Positions 46,351 to 57,255 of a stretch of 64,000 nucleotides of DNA are shown here, one piece after another (position 1 is the stretch's first letter; each line of letters opens with the position of its first letter). The translations under genes and the position numbers were made by a program. The notes under the pieces are model-generated. The model was given only the letters and a program-made list of their open reading frames with translations. It ran no database searches and had not been told where the DNA came from. Source of the stretch: Maratus speciosus (lineage: Eukaryota; Arthropoda; Arachnida; Araneae; Salticidae). Where the stretch lies: the NCBI GenBank assembly GCA_963932465.1, contig OZ010787.1, positions 13,017,284-13,081,283 on the forward strand, given 5' to 3'.

Positions 46351-46614
46351 TAAAAAAATTGGAACTGGGCTCCTTTTATAAATGTAAAAAAAAAAAAAAA
46401 AAACCTGCAAAATGAAAGAAGCTCAAAAAATCGTAAAAAAATTTTCAGAGGAAAAAATTTACTATATTGAGAGTTGAAAGACTGAAACCTTATTCCTTTT
46501 ACGGACGTCAAAAAGTGGCTGGAAAACACAAAAAACAACCAACCAACCTCCAGATTAATTTTAATTTTGAGTGCTACGATTTCTCATTTTCAAAAGTTGG
46601 CAAGTCTGGAAAAG

Positions 46615-46940
46615 ATGAGGACATAAATTTTCTTACGTTCTTTTCAAAATTTTAAAACTCCAAATAGTTTTAAAATTATATAATGTTAAACACATTTCGC
46701 TTAGTTCTTAAGACTTTAGCACTAAATTAAAAAATAAGTATTTATTTTAGAATTATTTTATCAAGTAAAACGGAAAGCGACACCTTTTAAGAAGAGCATA
46801 GAGAAAAAATGAATTAAAATTATTAATTTTCTGACGAATTATTTGATAAATACGAATGCATTCCACGGCCACTCGTTTAACATGGGAGAGGGAAATCTCA
46901 AATGTTACTGATCAGGGCCCTTAAGGGCAGAATACTGCCA
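46615..46940. repeat. Right-half remnant of the TTAA MITE family
   Basis: The words CCTTTTAAGAAGAGCATAGAG, ACGAATGCATTCCACGGCCA and CTGATCAGGGCCCTTAA match the right half of the MITE at 11764-12190 in order. The left half is not clear. Confidence 0.5.
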
Positions 46941-47719
46941 CTGGTCTACTGTACAAAAATGGTTGTTTTGACTGCATTATCTCTCCTGAAAGTTCGTTTC
47001 AAAATTTTAGGAATAGCTTGTACATTTACAACTTCTGAAAATGATCACCCACTCGGGTGTGCTTGAAACTTAATAGATAAATTAAAAGGAGCATTTTTTT
47101 TTTTTTTTAGTTCCCATCATTTGAATAGAATTTGTTTTTTTACTTTAGTTCCTTTCTGACAGAAAAAAGAAACTATGATTGTATGATTGTATGATTGTAA
47201 AGTTTTCCTTCTAGGTCCTTAAACATTTCTTTTCGATTTAAAAATATTTGTTTTAAAATACAAGAAAGTATTACTCATTTATTTTAATTCACAGAAGAAG
47301 CTATGGAGTTTAATGCTTTGCTAATTTAAAAAGTTTTAAGATAATCCTATTTTTAAAGAATAACTGAAAGCATATTTTTTGTAGTGTAAAGTTTACTTGT
47401 AAGAAGGTTTTGTTCATCAAAATGGAAGTATTTGTGTTAAATATGATGCAAAATTACTTTAAAGTATGGGTGTTAAAGTATAATACAGGGTTTAAAGTAC
47501 AAATGCCTTTAAAACCTGAAATATAGGGATATTCAGCCAGGCGAGTTTTCGGTATTCGGTTTACACATGTGTCGAATATATGGTGTTTGTCCAAAATCTC
47601 TGACCGGCCCATCCCTATAAACACCTTTCAAATGCGATAGAAACAAAAATAATAATTTTTTTTTTTTTTTTTTAATGGAAAAAAAAAAAGAAAAAAGTTA
47701 AACTTAAGACTGCTATCCA

Positions 47720-48420
47720 ACTATACTCCTAATTTCTGACACATTTCTGAATTTATTTTTGTTCGGAAACTCATAAAATTTGCAGGTATTCTTATTCATA
47801 AACTATCCAATAGCGTTTTCCGTTTTTTAAAACCGAATTTTCGGGTGCGAAACCACGAAAAAGGAGAAAAACTTGTAGTTAAGTGACAACAATCGCTTAT
47901 AACTCGATAAATAATTTACAGTCAAGGATCTATAATCCGCACTCCCGTAATCCGCAATTTCCTATAATTCGCATTGCTTAATGAATGTAAACAATTAAAC
48001 AAATTTACAAATTCTTGATCCAAAAATGATTTTTTAAAAGAAATATCTGAAAAATTTAAATATAAAAGTGAATACAATCAATTTTTTAATACAAGAATTT
48101 GAAAAATGCAATTTTTGAGATAGCATATTAAATTAATTATTATTTATCATATTTAAAATAGTGTCCAGAAATAAGAAAAAGACATATAATCCATAATACT
48201 CCATAATCCGCAATATTCCCTAATCTGCACAACCTTTGGTCCCAACTTGTGCGGATTAAAGAACTTTGCCTGTATTTATCAAAAAATGAAAAACTGTCTT
48301 TCGATTCCTAAATCGCTTCAATAGTCAGGTGTATCAATTTCATGCCTTTGCGTTTAAAAATGAGACAAAATGTGTCAAAGTTTCGCGTTGTTGTACAGGA
48401 ATTTGAGAACCGCCTTAAGC
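47720..48420. repeat. Unclassified dispersed repeat, copy 2 of 3
   Basis: Shares ordered words with 56800-57190: TTTCTGACACATTT, CTTATTCATAAACTAT, AATAATTTA/TTTATCAAAAA, GCGTTGTTG and the closing GAATTTGAGA. A pogo-like MITE (47919-48272) is inserted at a position where copy 3 has the uninterrupted sequence. Confidence 0.65.
47919..48272. mobile_element. pogo/Tigger-like MITE with TA duplication
   Basis: 354 bp flanked by TA (47917-47918 and 48273-48274). The ends are CAGTCAAGGATCTATAATCC and, reverse complemented, CAGGCAAAGTTCTTTAATCC, both continuing GCAC. This resembles pogo/Tigger-like termini. The related copy at about 57046-57058 reads TAATTTATTTATC without an insertion, an empty site. 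Confidence 0.75.
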
Positions 48421-48715
48421 TTTATTTATTTATGTATTTTGCGCGATAATAAGTTTATGTAAAAATATTTTCATAAGCAGGGGCGGCGCCAGAATTTGTC
48501 CGACGGGGTGGGGATGGGGCGCTATTCCCGACAGTGGGGCCGAATTTATAATGTGTATTAGCAGTCTCCACGAGCCTCAACCTGTCCCGAAGTCCGAACT
48601 CGGTGAAATTTTCTTTAATTAAACTCGGTCCGGGGTTAATTCTTATTTGAAGATTCGGGCAAGACGGGCTAAATTTTATTTTTTTCAAAAGTTGGGCAGG
48701 ACCTGAACTTTATTA
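48421..48715. other. Intergenic, possible hAT end
   Basis: Contains CAGGGGCGGCGCCAGAATTTG at 48479, which looks like a left terminus of a hAT-type element, and CGGTCCGGGG words, but no partner end was found. No gene. Confidence 0.4.
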
Positions 48716-49463
48716 CTTTCTTCTATCTTTACAAGAAGAAAGTATTGGATTCGTAAAAATTTTCGACTTCTGGTTTTCGACGGATTTACACGTTTTAGAG
48801 GCCAGAGATTCCAAAAAACACGTTTTTACAAAATGTCTGTCTGTATGTGACACAAATTTTGTGGACGCTCTATCTCAAGAACTAATGCACGGAATTTAAT
48901 AAAAATTTATATTCAAGTAGTCCCTAATATAAATTGGTGCTGATTAGTTTTTGGTGTAAATCGCCCAACAGGTGGCGCTGCTAGGCTGCATTTTTCGCGA
49001 TTTCTGCACTAGTTCTATCTCAAGAACTCATGCATGGATTTTCATAAAACTTCAGATTCAGTTAATTCTTGATATGAATTGGTGCTGGTAACGTTTTGGT
49101 GCAAATCGCCCAACAGATGGCACTGTTATGCTGCATTTTGCAGCATTTACACGATTTTCGTAATAGCTCTATCTCAAGAAATAATGCACGGATTTTCATC
49201 AAACTTCAGATTCAGTTAGTGCTTGACATGAATTGACGTTTTGCACCTTGTGGTGCAAATCGCTCAACAGGTGGCGCTGCTATGCTGCATTTTTTGTGAT
49301 TTCCGCAATAGCTCTATCTCAAGAACTAATGCTTGGGTTTTCAACAAACTTCAGATTCAGGTATACCTGGATATTAATGGAACAGATGTGTTATTATCCC
49401 ACCCTCCGCCATCTTGGATTTTTTTTGGCGAGAAAACCCCTAGTAGAAAATGTCGCCAAGTAG

Positions 49464-49652
49464 TGATATATGCGTATGTTAGGCTTAACGAAAAAAATGT
49501 AAATAATGAAGAAAACATGCACATGTTAGGCTTAACAAAAACAATGTAAATTTGTCTAATTTACATTTTTTTCATTAAGCCTAACATGCGCATGTTTTCT
49601 TCATTATTTTCATTTTTTTTCGTTAAGCCTAACATACACATAAATCACTAAA
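49464..49652. repeat. Large palindrome, ~90-bp arms
   Basis: The left arm (TATGTTAGGCTTAACGAAAA ... CATGTTAGGCTTAACAAAA) is mirrored on the right (CATTAAGCCTAACATG ... CGTTAAGCCTAACATA) around a centre near 49556. Each arm holds two GTTAGGCTTAA words, four in all. It could extrude a cruciform or produce a long RNA hairpin. Confidence 0.85.
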
Positions 49653-49981
49653 AAACACATTAAAGAAAATGTAACAAAAATTAATTCCATTAAAATTAAC
49701 TCAAAATTAATTCCCCTCTAAATTAAAAGCAATATTTCCGAAAAAAAATACAAAAATGACATTAGATTCTCTGTAATAAAAGCAATATTTCTGGAAAAAA
49801 TACACAGATAAAAATATTAGATTTTCAAGATTACTTGCCTTTTTGTTTTTTGTTTTTTTACACTTGAAATACACACTTTAAATAAACAAATTCCGAAAAA
49901 TTAAAAAATAAAATTCTGGATTATAATAAGTTATATTTCCGACTTGAAATACACACTTTAAATAAACAAATTCCGAAAAAA

Positions 49982-50371
49982 TTAAAATTCTGGATTATAA
50001 GAAGTTATATTTCCGATACCAGGTTGTATCTCGCGATTACTTAAAATATGAAAAAAATACAAAAAAAAGATTAAATTTTCTAAATTCTCCTCCTCAATCG
50101 TCAGTTTACTACAACCACTAAACAAGAAACCATATCTAAAAGACATTTCAGTGTTACACTTTTTATTCTGACCATCCACAACTCTCCTATTACGACAAAC
50201 CCACATGCAACCGTCAGAGAGTTGCATTCTTTTTCTAATTATCATATCGCCACTATATTTATTACAACACATGCTAGATTTCAATAAGCCAATCTCTTTT
50301 AAAAAACTAAAAAACAATTCTCTGTCGTGTATTAGCTCCAATACAAAAAAACCTACTAGCAGCCCCCTCAT
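49982..50371 (-). pseudogene. Merlin/ISXO2-like transposase N-terminal fragment
   Basis: A 129-codon frame. The middle part shows the pattern of the zinc-binding N-terminal region of ISXO2/Merlin transposases: KSSMCCNKYSGDMIIRKR, then SDGCMWVCRNRR, then NKKCNTEMSFRYGFLFSG and SKLTIEE. A first Cys pair is partly kept (CC rather than CXXC) and the second is CX..C. Downstream of this point the frame runs into a low-complexity tail and the DDE catalytic core is missing, so this is a deleted copy. The assignment rests on motif resemblance alone. Confidence 0.5.
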
Positions 50372-51456
50372 TTCCTAAAATTGCCGATTCCCTGACGTGC
50401 GGAAAAAGCCGCCTTTTTCTTTTATAATGCTCTGGTATTTTGAAATAACATCTCCTACAGCACAAGTCATAAAACCAAACAGAAAAAAAAATCCTCAAAA
50501 TAAAATGAAAAAAAAAAAAGATACAACCTGGTACAAGAGTCAAGCAACCAACAGCAATGACACCCGGGAGTGAAATGAATGTTCCCGCAAAAAGCACGCT
50601 CACGCGTCGTAAAAAAGGGGGTTACCATAATAAGTTACTTGACGCCAATCGCCGGGGTTGCCAGAGCGATAAAACCCGCCAAAAATCGCCGAATACTCAA
50701 CATCAGCAGAGGGTGTGATAATAACACATCTTAGCCTATGAATTAGTGCTGTTTATGTTTTGGTGTAAATCTCTCAACAGGTGGCGCTGCTATGCAGCAT
50801 TTTTCACGATTTCCACAATAGCTCAATGTCCAGAACTAATTCACGGATTTTCATCAAACTTCAGATTCAGTTAGTCCTTGACATGAATTGATGTTTTGTA
50901 CCTTTTCGTGTAAATCGCTCAACAGGTGGCACTGCTGTGTTGCATTTTTTGTGATTTCCACAATAGCTCTAGCTCCAGAACTAATGCACGGATTTTTATC
51001 AAACTTCAGATTCCGGTATACCTTAATATGAATTAGTGCTGTTTGTGTTTTGGTGCAAATCGCTCAACAGGTGGCGCTGCTATGCTGTATTTTTCAGAAT
51101 TTCCCCTACAGCTCTATCTCAATAACTAATGCGCGAATTTTCATCAAACTTCAAATTCAGGAATACTTTGATATGAATTGGTTCTAAATTGATGTAAATT
51201 CTTTTACTATTTAAATGATTTCATTGACGTGATTTATATAGAAGAAAGTTTTGTGATGGCCACAATATACTAGTTTTTCCTGGTACAGGTCCGGGCCTTA
51301 CATTTTCTTCTGTGGATTCTGGCCGAACCGGGACTGTACTTTGTGATTTGCAGTTTAAGTGTTCATTTTTCTAAGTTAATCATATCCGTTTAGATATATT
51401 TAGTTGCAAATCGCATTCCCCTTTCTGTAGCAGAGCATTTAATGGTGGTGGGTTGG

Positions 51457-52361
51457 TGTTATCTTCTCGTGATAAAGAAAAGAGAAAAGAGTACTTACAG
51501 AAACTGGTGTTGTTTAAAGACTTGAAGACAAAGAGGTATCCATGAACAAATTTATTGGTTCCCAAATGACAGAACAAAACCATCTCGGTTTCTTTGCACT
51601 TATACTATTTACATCTGAAGAAAATACTGGACTCCCGTATTTCAAACACTGATTTTCCTTTCTAATACCTGACGTTAGTTGAATACACTTCATACCGAAT
51701 CATTTACTAACTTTTGGAGATTCCTCCATTTTTTTTTTTTTTAACTTTCTAACTAACGGAAAACATGCTTTTAAACTTTTGTTGAAACGTATCCAAAATT
51801 TAAATAATTCACCACGATATTTCATCAAAATATATTAGGATACGAAGCGGCTGACATCTCTGGATAAGCACCACAGAACATAACAGCATACAAAAACAAC
51901 ACACAACCTACTCGCAGAATCGCGGACCTTTAAATGCGAGCGCCGTGGCGGCAGCCAATGAAAATGAAGCATGTACTTTACATACTTCGGCGGCTTCTTA
52001 CTTTTACTTAAAACTTTTTAAATTACATGAAAAATTACTACCTTGTTAAAATATCCTAAAAAATAACTGAGATGCAATTTAAAATTGAAATGAACTTGAA
52101 AAGAACTTTAAAGAAGTAATTAAACAAAATGAGATTGCGAATGCGATCGCAATTCAAAATGGCTGCATGCCAGAAAGAGGAAGACGCCCGCTCAACTCCG
52201 TCGATCCACGACGGCTAAACATAAACGATGCTCGATGCAAGCAACGAGCAAGCAGAAAAAAATAAAGTAAAAAAAGAAAAGATACGGGAATCCAGTTTAC
52301 AGTAAGTAAATATTTGATAAGGTGGAAAGGGATGGGGAAAAAATGAATTGTAGACTCTACA
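51457..52361 (-). repeat. Candidate 3' LTR of copia element
   Basis: On the minus strand it begins TGTAGAGTCTACA directly after a purine tract (ATGGGAAAAGGGGGCATTT, 52362-52380). It contains AATAAATTTG as a polyadenylation signal near 51550 and could end in AACA at 51457. The 5' LTR is absent, so the limits are inferred. Confidence 0.35.
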
Positions 52362-52488
52362 AAATGCCCCCTTTTCCCATCCATTTCCACAAAGAAATAA
52401 AAATAAAAAGTTTTTTTTTTTTTTCCAAGTCCCTTGAAAAGTTTATCAAGGGTTTTTTTTTTCCCTTTTTTCAACATCTTACCACTTC

Positions 52489-53217
52489 TTACCATAAGAA
52501 AGATTCTCGCAGTCTGAGAAAGGTTTCTTTGACTAGAGCTTTAGTAAGCAAATCGGCAAGATTCTCTTGTGTGCTTATATGCTGAATATCAAACAAGCCT
52601 TGCTGATACCAGTCTCATACGAATTTATACTTCAAGTCGATATGGCGATTTTTAACATTGTCCGCTTTATCTTTGGTAAATGCGATAGTTGCTGTATTGT
52701 CACAGAATAAAATAGGTCGTTGGAAAATCGAATCATCAAGTCCTAGAATTTTCTTAATTTCTAGTAATGAGGTATGCAGAAACTTTAAGTCTTTTGCAGC
52801 CTCCGATGCAGAGATGAACTCTGCTTCCATTGGACTTAATGCAACACATGTTTGTTTGGTGTCACGCCAGGTTATTGGGATACCATTCAAAATAGCTGTA
52901 TATCCGCTCCATGATTTTCTGTCAATAGCATTACTAGCCCAAGAGGCATCTGCATAGATGGCTAGTTGAATTGGAAGACTTGAACATGGCAACTTAATAC
53001 CTAGAGATCGAGTCGTTGCTAAATACATCAAAGTTCTGATGGGAGCTTTATAGTGTAGTAAACTATGTTTCTCGGTGAATTGTGATAAGGTAGCCACTGT
53101 CCAGGCAATATCAGGTCGGCACTTCTGAGCGATGTACTGGAGACATCCCAACAGATTCCGATACGGTAAGTGTTCTGAAAACTCATCCTCTTCTGTAGCA
53201 GGAATTACCTCCTCCTG
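52489..53217 (-). pseudogene. Ty1/copia Pol C-terminal (RNase H) fragment
   Basis: This is the end of a copia polyprotein, covering the end of RT and the RNase H domain that removes the RNA strand. Landmarks are YRNLLGCLQYIAQKCRPDIA, IYADASWASNAIDRKSWSGY, ALSPMEAEFISASEAAKDL, LFCDNTATIAFT and NRHIDLKYKFV. One in-frame stop (TGA, 52615-52617; probably CGA originally) interrupts it. The same frame then continues through ISTQENLADLLTKALVK to a natural-looking stop at 52489-52491. Upstream the frame ends abruptly at 53217, where Helitron-type sequence begins, so integrase and the rest of RT were lost. Confidence 0.92.
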
Positions 53218-53298
53218 TTATAGCTCCCTCAAAAATGGTCTGATTCACGAACTTTTTTCCTAACAACTTCTTAGGTTCTACAGTTACTACATGAACGA

Positions 53299-53334
<36 letters not shown>

Positions 53335-54175
53335 CACACTTCAGCTACCACCAATTTTGAATATTAATCGTCTTCTTGAGGCCTTTGTTGCAGCTTCTTT
53401 AAAAACTATCCTATTCTATTGCAATTTTCTTTAACATAGTTTTAGTGTCTTCCAGCTACTTTAAAACCCTTAAAACATTTTCTTATACACAACTACATTC
53501 CAGTTAAGACCCTGGCCTCCAGGATCCGGTCTTTCTTTATACCTCAGCTACCACCTTTGTCAAACATTAATCTCCTTTTTCAGCATTAACTTACGTCTAC
53601 TCACTACAGCCGTAAATTAAAAATCGCGTTACTTTAAAGGTAACTTTAGATAAGGGATTTCATCTGTTTATTAAATATCATGTTAATGCTAACTGTAATT
53701 CATGAAATTTACAAGGTGAGGAGGGGCACATTATTTCCTCGGGTTTAAGGGCCCAATTTCAACGGGATTTGCTTCCTTCAACTAGATTACAATTCAGCTA
53801 CTTTCTGTATTATGGAATTTTATCTTGGACTTTAGTTACAAACATTTTCTAACATTAATGGTAATTTTTTTTTTTTTTTTTTTTGATTCTGTGGGTTTGA
53901 TTCCTACGAAGTTTGGCTCACTCAACTTGGTTTTCGATTGTCTCCGGCACGTGCAGCCACTTCTGGTAAATGCTGCCACAGGTAGTGGGGATTTACATTA
54001 CAGGTTCGTTCGGAAAAAAGTTTTACGGAAACACACTAGACACTGCGGAAGGCAATGGGGCCTCCGAAATTAGGTTCATTTAAAAGAATTTCCAAAGATA
54101 TAAAATCATACAAACTTAAGTTTTGTTTAAGGTTATTATTTACAAACCCCGGGCAGCACCGGGTGGATCTGCTAG
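53218..54175 (+). mobile_element. Helitron 3' portion truncating copia
   Basis: The 3' end has the GC hairpin (CCCCGGGCAGCACCGGG) followed by TCTGCTAG at 54175. Interior words match Helitrons 2 and 3 in the opposite orientation (for example CCACCAATTTTGAATATTAA, AGACCCTGGCCTCC, CAGGTTCGTTCGGAA). No 5' TATACTAATAAA terminus is present; the element starts directly at the copia break. Contains an A-run at 53300-53330. Confidence 0.7.
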
Positions 54176-55120
54176 TTCTCAATAATATGACTGAACTCAT
54201 GGTTTTTCATGAAGGTAGTATGAATTTATTTCTGAAAAACAATCAAGATATTACTCATATCATTGGTAATCGCAATTTTTTACCAAATATATTAATGTAT
54301 TAATCAAACTTTTTTAGTTTTTAAGACTAGCTAAACCAGAAATAAAACTACCTTACTTTATGATTTTGATGTAAATTAATGGGGTACCTTTATGAGGAAT
54401 GTTTCATTGAATAATTCAAGGAAAATGTATGTCATCTTTATTATGCATATTTTATAATTATAATTAATAGATTAGATAATATAATAATACATAATTATAG
54501 ATTATTAATTATTTACTTGACCTTTACTTTTAATAATTTTATCATTTTTAAAATTATTTGATTTTTTATCATTTTAGTTTATTACTTAATTATTTTAAAA
54601 TTTTACTATATTGCAAGCATTCATTATAATTTTGATTGCATTATTACATTCAAATTACTGTTTAAAAAATGTAAACATAGCAATGACCAGAAATCCACAA
54701 AATTCTAAAATCCGCTCAGCCTCTGGCCCCAAGATGTGCAGATTTGAGGGAGTCTACTGTATATATTTATATAAATTTTTTTGTAATGCAATTTTTTTTT
54801 TTTTCTAAGTGGACATTTTATATTTCATAAAGTATATTTATTCTTTAATTTGTAATTTTCATTATAAATTTTTCAATATTTGAATTAAAACATTTTCTTT
54901 TATTGTTTTTTCTCTTTAGGACCACTTGCTTTTAATGGAGATGATTGAAGTTTTTTGCAAAATACTCCAAGTTTCAGGCAAGGTTTTCTGTTGTTGATTG
55001 TAAACTTGTTTAGAAAAACTTCCTATTTCTTTATGATAATTTTCTGTGACAGTAGATGAAGTAGCTCTAAATAATTTGTTTGAAATTACTTTTAGTTTTC
55101 TTATTTGTTTTTATATATAT
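54176..55120. other. AT-rich stretch with pogo-like end
   Basis: No gene. At about 54700-54770 the sequence TCTGCACATCTTGG-type word (minus strand) leading to CTCAAATC and TACAGTAGACTCC resembles one end of a pogo/Tigger element; no partner end was found. Confidence 0.4.
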
Positions 55121-55589
55121 CAGAGCTGGGCAGTATCAAAAATACATATATTTGAAATACATTTTCAAAATACTTTTGTATTTTATATTTTAAACCGATA
55201 TGATCAAATTATTTTTGTAATGTATTTTCTAATGGTTTTACAATGTATTTTGTGTTTTGAAAATACTCAAAATACATTTTTTCCAAATTTCAAACTGCCA
55301 TGCTTAAACGCACAGAGAAAAGCTGCGATTTACTAAAAGGAAATACATTACTGTCTGTTTTGATTAGTTTTCAAATTCTGTTCTGATAGTTAATATAAAC
55401 ACACTTTTCGACTATTGCTGAGATAAGGAGGTTGATGACTATGTTGTTTAGCTACAGCAAATGTTTTCTTGCTGATTAAGTTACAAGAATAACTTTTATA
55501 TATTATATATTATTTTTATACATATTATTCATTTTATACATATTATTCATTTTATACATATTATTTTATATATATATAACTTTTATATA

Positions 55590-55830
55590 TTATTTAACCG
55601 CCGCGGCGAGCACCCTCTCTTCGTCCGCAGCCCTTTATTCTTCCATTTATTCCGACTCTTTCGTGGGAGCCAGATTGAAAAAAAAAAAAAAAAAAAAAAA
55701 AAATCAAATTGAAACCAGACAAATTTAAAAGGGAAATTACTCAAATTAAAGACACCGAAAAGCGGGAAGGAAGGGCTCGGAGCCCTGAAGCTACTGACCA
55801 ACCACTGCTACGTCGAGCTTATTATTAGTC
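55590..55830. other. GC-richer unidentified segment
   Basis: Contains CCGCCGCGGCGAGC, then an A-run (55678-55703), then GGGCTCGGAGCCC. It stands out in composition and could be a short retroposon, but no tRNA-like promoter boxes or duplication could be supported. Confidence 0.35.
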
Positions 55831-55926
55831 TCAAGCTTATTATTATGTTGCTGTGGGAATTACAAGAAAAAAAAATATGTATTGTGCTAGACCGGAAGGA
55901 TATTTCAGAGTTGCATAGGTGCAGCG

Positions 55927-57224
55927 TAAAGTTCTGCATGGGCCGGTATTTCCAGGCCTGGGCTCAGCCCATCCCGATGGAAAAATTAAAGTTCGGCCCG
56001 AGCCTGGCCTGGCCCGTGCAAAAATAAGTGAACACAGGCCCTGCCCGGCCCATGCAAAAATCAATTAAATCAGACCTGATCCGGCCCAACTCCCAGATTT
56101 GTCTTAATATGCAATTAAAATTCTTTTACAGAATACTGCATACATATTTATGGGATAATTTTACAGTATATTTTAAAATTGCTATGTGTTCGCAAGACAG
56201 AAAATACACAATAGCAACATTAATGATTACTTAGATTCTTAGACGTTTCAACACTCAAATAAGGATTTATTAAAAGATTAATGTAGTTTAAAATAAAACA
56301 AGTTGGAAATTGCACATCAAACGTGGCAAATGAGGTGCATTCATACTATAACTAGTTTTTTAAATGTTTTTTACACCGCATATTATACTGAATGTATATT
56401 TTAGTGCACTTCATAAGTGCATATCAGTTTCATTCTGTTCGAAAGGCTGTAACATCATTAAAATGCACTTAGAATAATTTTTTCCCTTTGGGCAAAATGT
56501 AACGGAAAACTTTGACTGCCTCTGTAATTAAAATATACATGCGATTTTTATAAAATTTGAAATGACTCGACAAAATTTTGCAACAATTATATATTTAAAA
56601 TTCTAGACCATTCGGTTGGGTAGTTTTTTCTTTGTTATATGCAGACAGACCGAATGACGACTATAGGTGCTACGCATTTATGTAATTACGAACGCACCTA
56701 AAAAGGAAGGTTAAAAACATCATAACTTTTGAAGCAGTATTATAGAAGGTAGAGTTGTGGAAATATTTCTCTGTCATTTATTAAGGCCTTCCTCAAATCT
56801 AAAGGAGCTACTTTCTGACACATTTGTGGATTAATTTCTTTTCAGAAACGCATGAGATTGGCAGGTGTTCTTATTCAGAAACTGTGTAATTGAAGGGCGT
56901 TTTCCATTTTTGATAAAGGCAATATATCTTTGAGAAAATACTGGCTAAGTTAGTGCTTTTAATCAAATTTCCATAAGCGATAGCACGGGAAAGGGGAAAA
57001 CCTGCAGTCACGTGACAAGAATATCTTATATCTCAATAAGTAATTTATTTATCAAAAATGGAAAGCGCTATTCGATTTCAAATCCCTTCAATAATCAGGC
57101 CTATCAATTTTATGCCTTTACAGTTAAAAATGAGTCAGAAAGCTTCGCGTTGTTGAGCAGTGAATTTGAGAGCAATCACTAAAGGTATATTTTCAAAGGT
57201 TCCTTTAACAGAAGTTTATTATTG

Positions 57225-57255
<31 letters not shown>

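Larger units (their letters stand above)
40356..46608. mobile_element. CAGACC-family TIR element, copy C (split by LINE)
   Basis: The left end CAGACCTGCCAACTGCTGCG and the right end CAAAAGTTGGCAAGTCTG are flanked by exact GAAAAG repeats (40350-40355 and 46609-46614). It has the same CTACGA/TCGTAG subterminal cluster and internal minisatellite (45540-46350) as copy A. An RTE-like LINE (40693-45252) splits it. With the LINE and one target copy removed it would be about 1.7 kb, close to copy A. Confidence 0.87.
38341..47617. mobile_element. TAGGGATG hAT-like end pair enclosing second nest
   Basis: The left end TAGGGATGCACCGAATAGTG and the right end (reverse complement TAGGGATGGGCCGGTCAGAG) share terminal and subterminal words (GATTTTGGCC, CGAATA). 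The left end is followed by six CCGAATATTCGG-type palindromes. No flanking duplication is visible (CTATCTTT against TAAACACC), so pairing of these two ends is an inference. Between them lie a ~161-bp tandem array, CAGACC copy C and the LINE. Confidence 0.45.
49384..50731 (-). mobile_element. TIR element with Merlin/ISXO2-like transposase fragment
   Basis: The ends AGATGTGTTATTATC (49384-49398) and its exact complement (50717-50731) form a 15-bp perfect inverted repeat, and similarity continues as CACCCTCYGC. The element interrupts the 147-bp array. I could not define a target duplication. It contains a ~180-bp palindrome and a minus-strand frame resembling the N-terminal domain of Merlin-type transposases. 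Confidence 0.6.
48718..51255 (+). mobile_element. CTTTCTTCTATC TIR element with 147-bp tandem repeats
   Basis: The left end CTTTCTTCTATCTTTACAAG and the right end ATATAGAAGAAAG form a short inverted repeat; the left end also folds on itself (CTTTCTTCT facing AGAAGAAAG). After a ~110-bp leader containing TTCGACTTCTGGTTTTCGAC and TGTCTGTCTG, about 147-bp units follow (48880-49380 and 50735-51190). Between them sits a foreign insertion (49384-50731). Related elements are at 59943-60480 and 61313-62135, and an inverted one at 37130-37930. Confidence 0.65.

Noticed and set aside
3733..47617. Treating every CCGAATATTCGG palindrome cluster as a regulatory operator
   Set aside because: The clusters coincide with the ends of a hAT-like MITE family and are better explained as its terminal structure.
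49464..49652. Four GTTAGGC words read as telomere-like repeats (TTAGGC)
   Set aside because: They are not tandem; they are explained by two direct copies on each arm of one palindrome.
55590..55830. SINE-like segment with GC-rich head and A-run
   Set aside because: No recognisable tRNA A/B boxes and no target duplication around the A-run.
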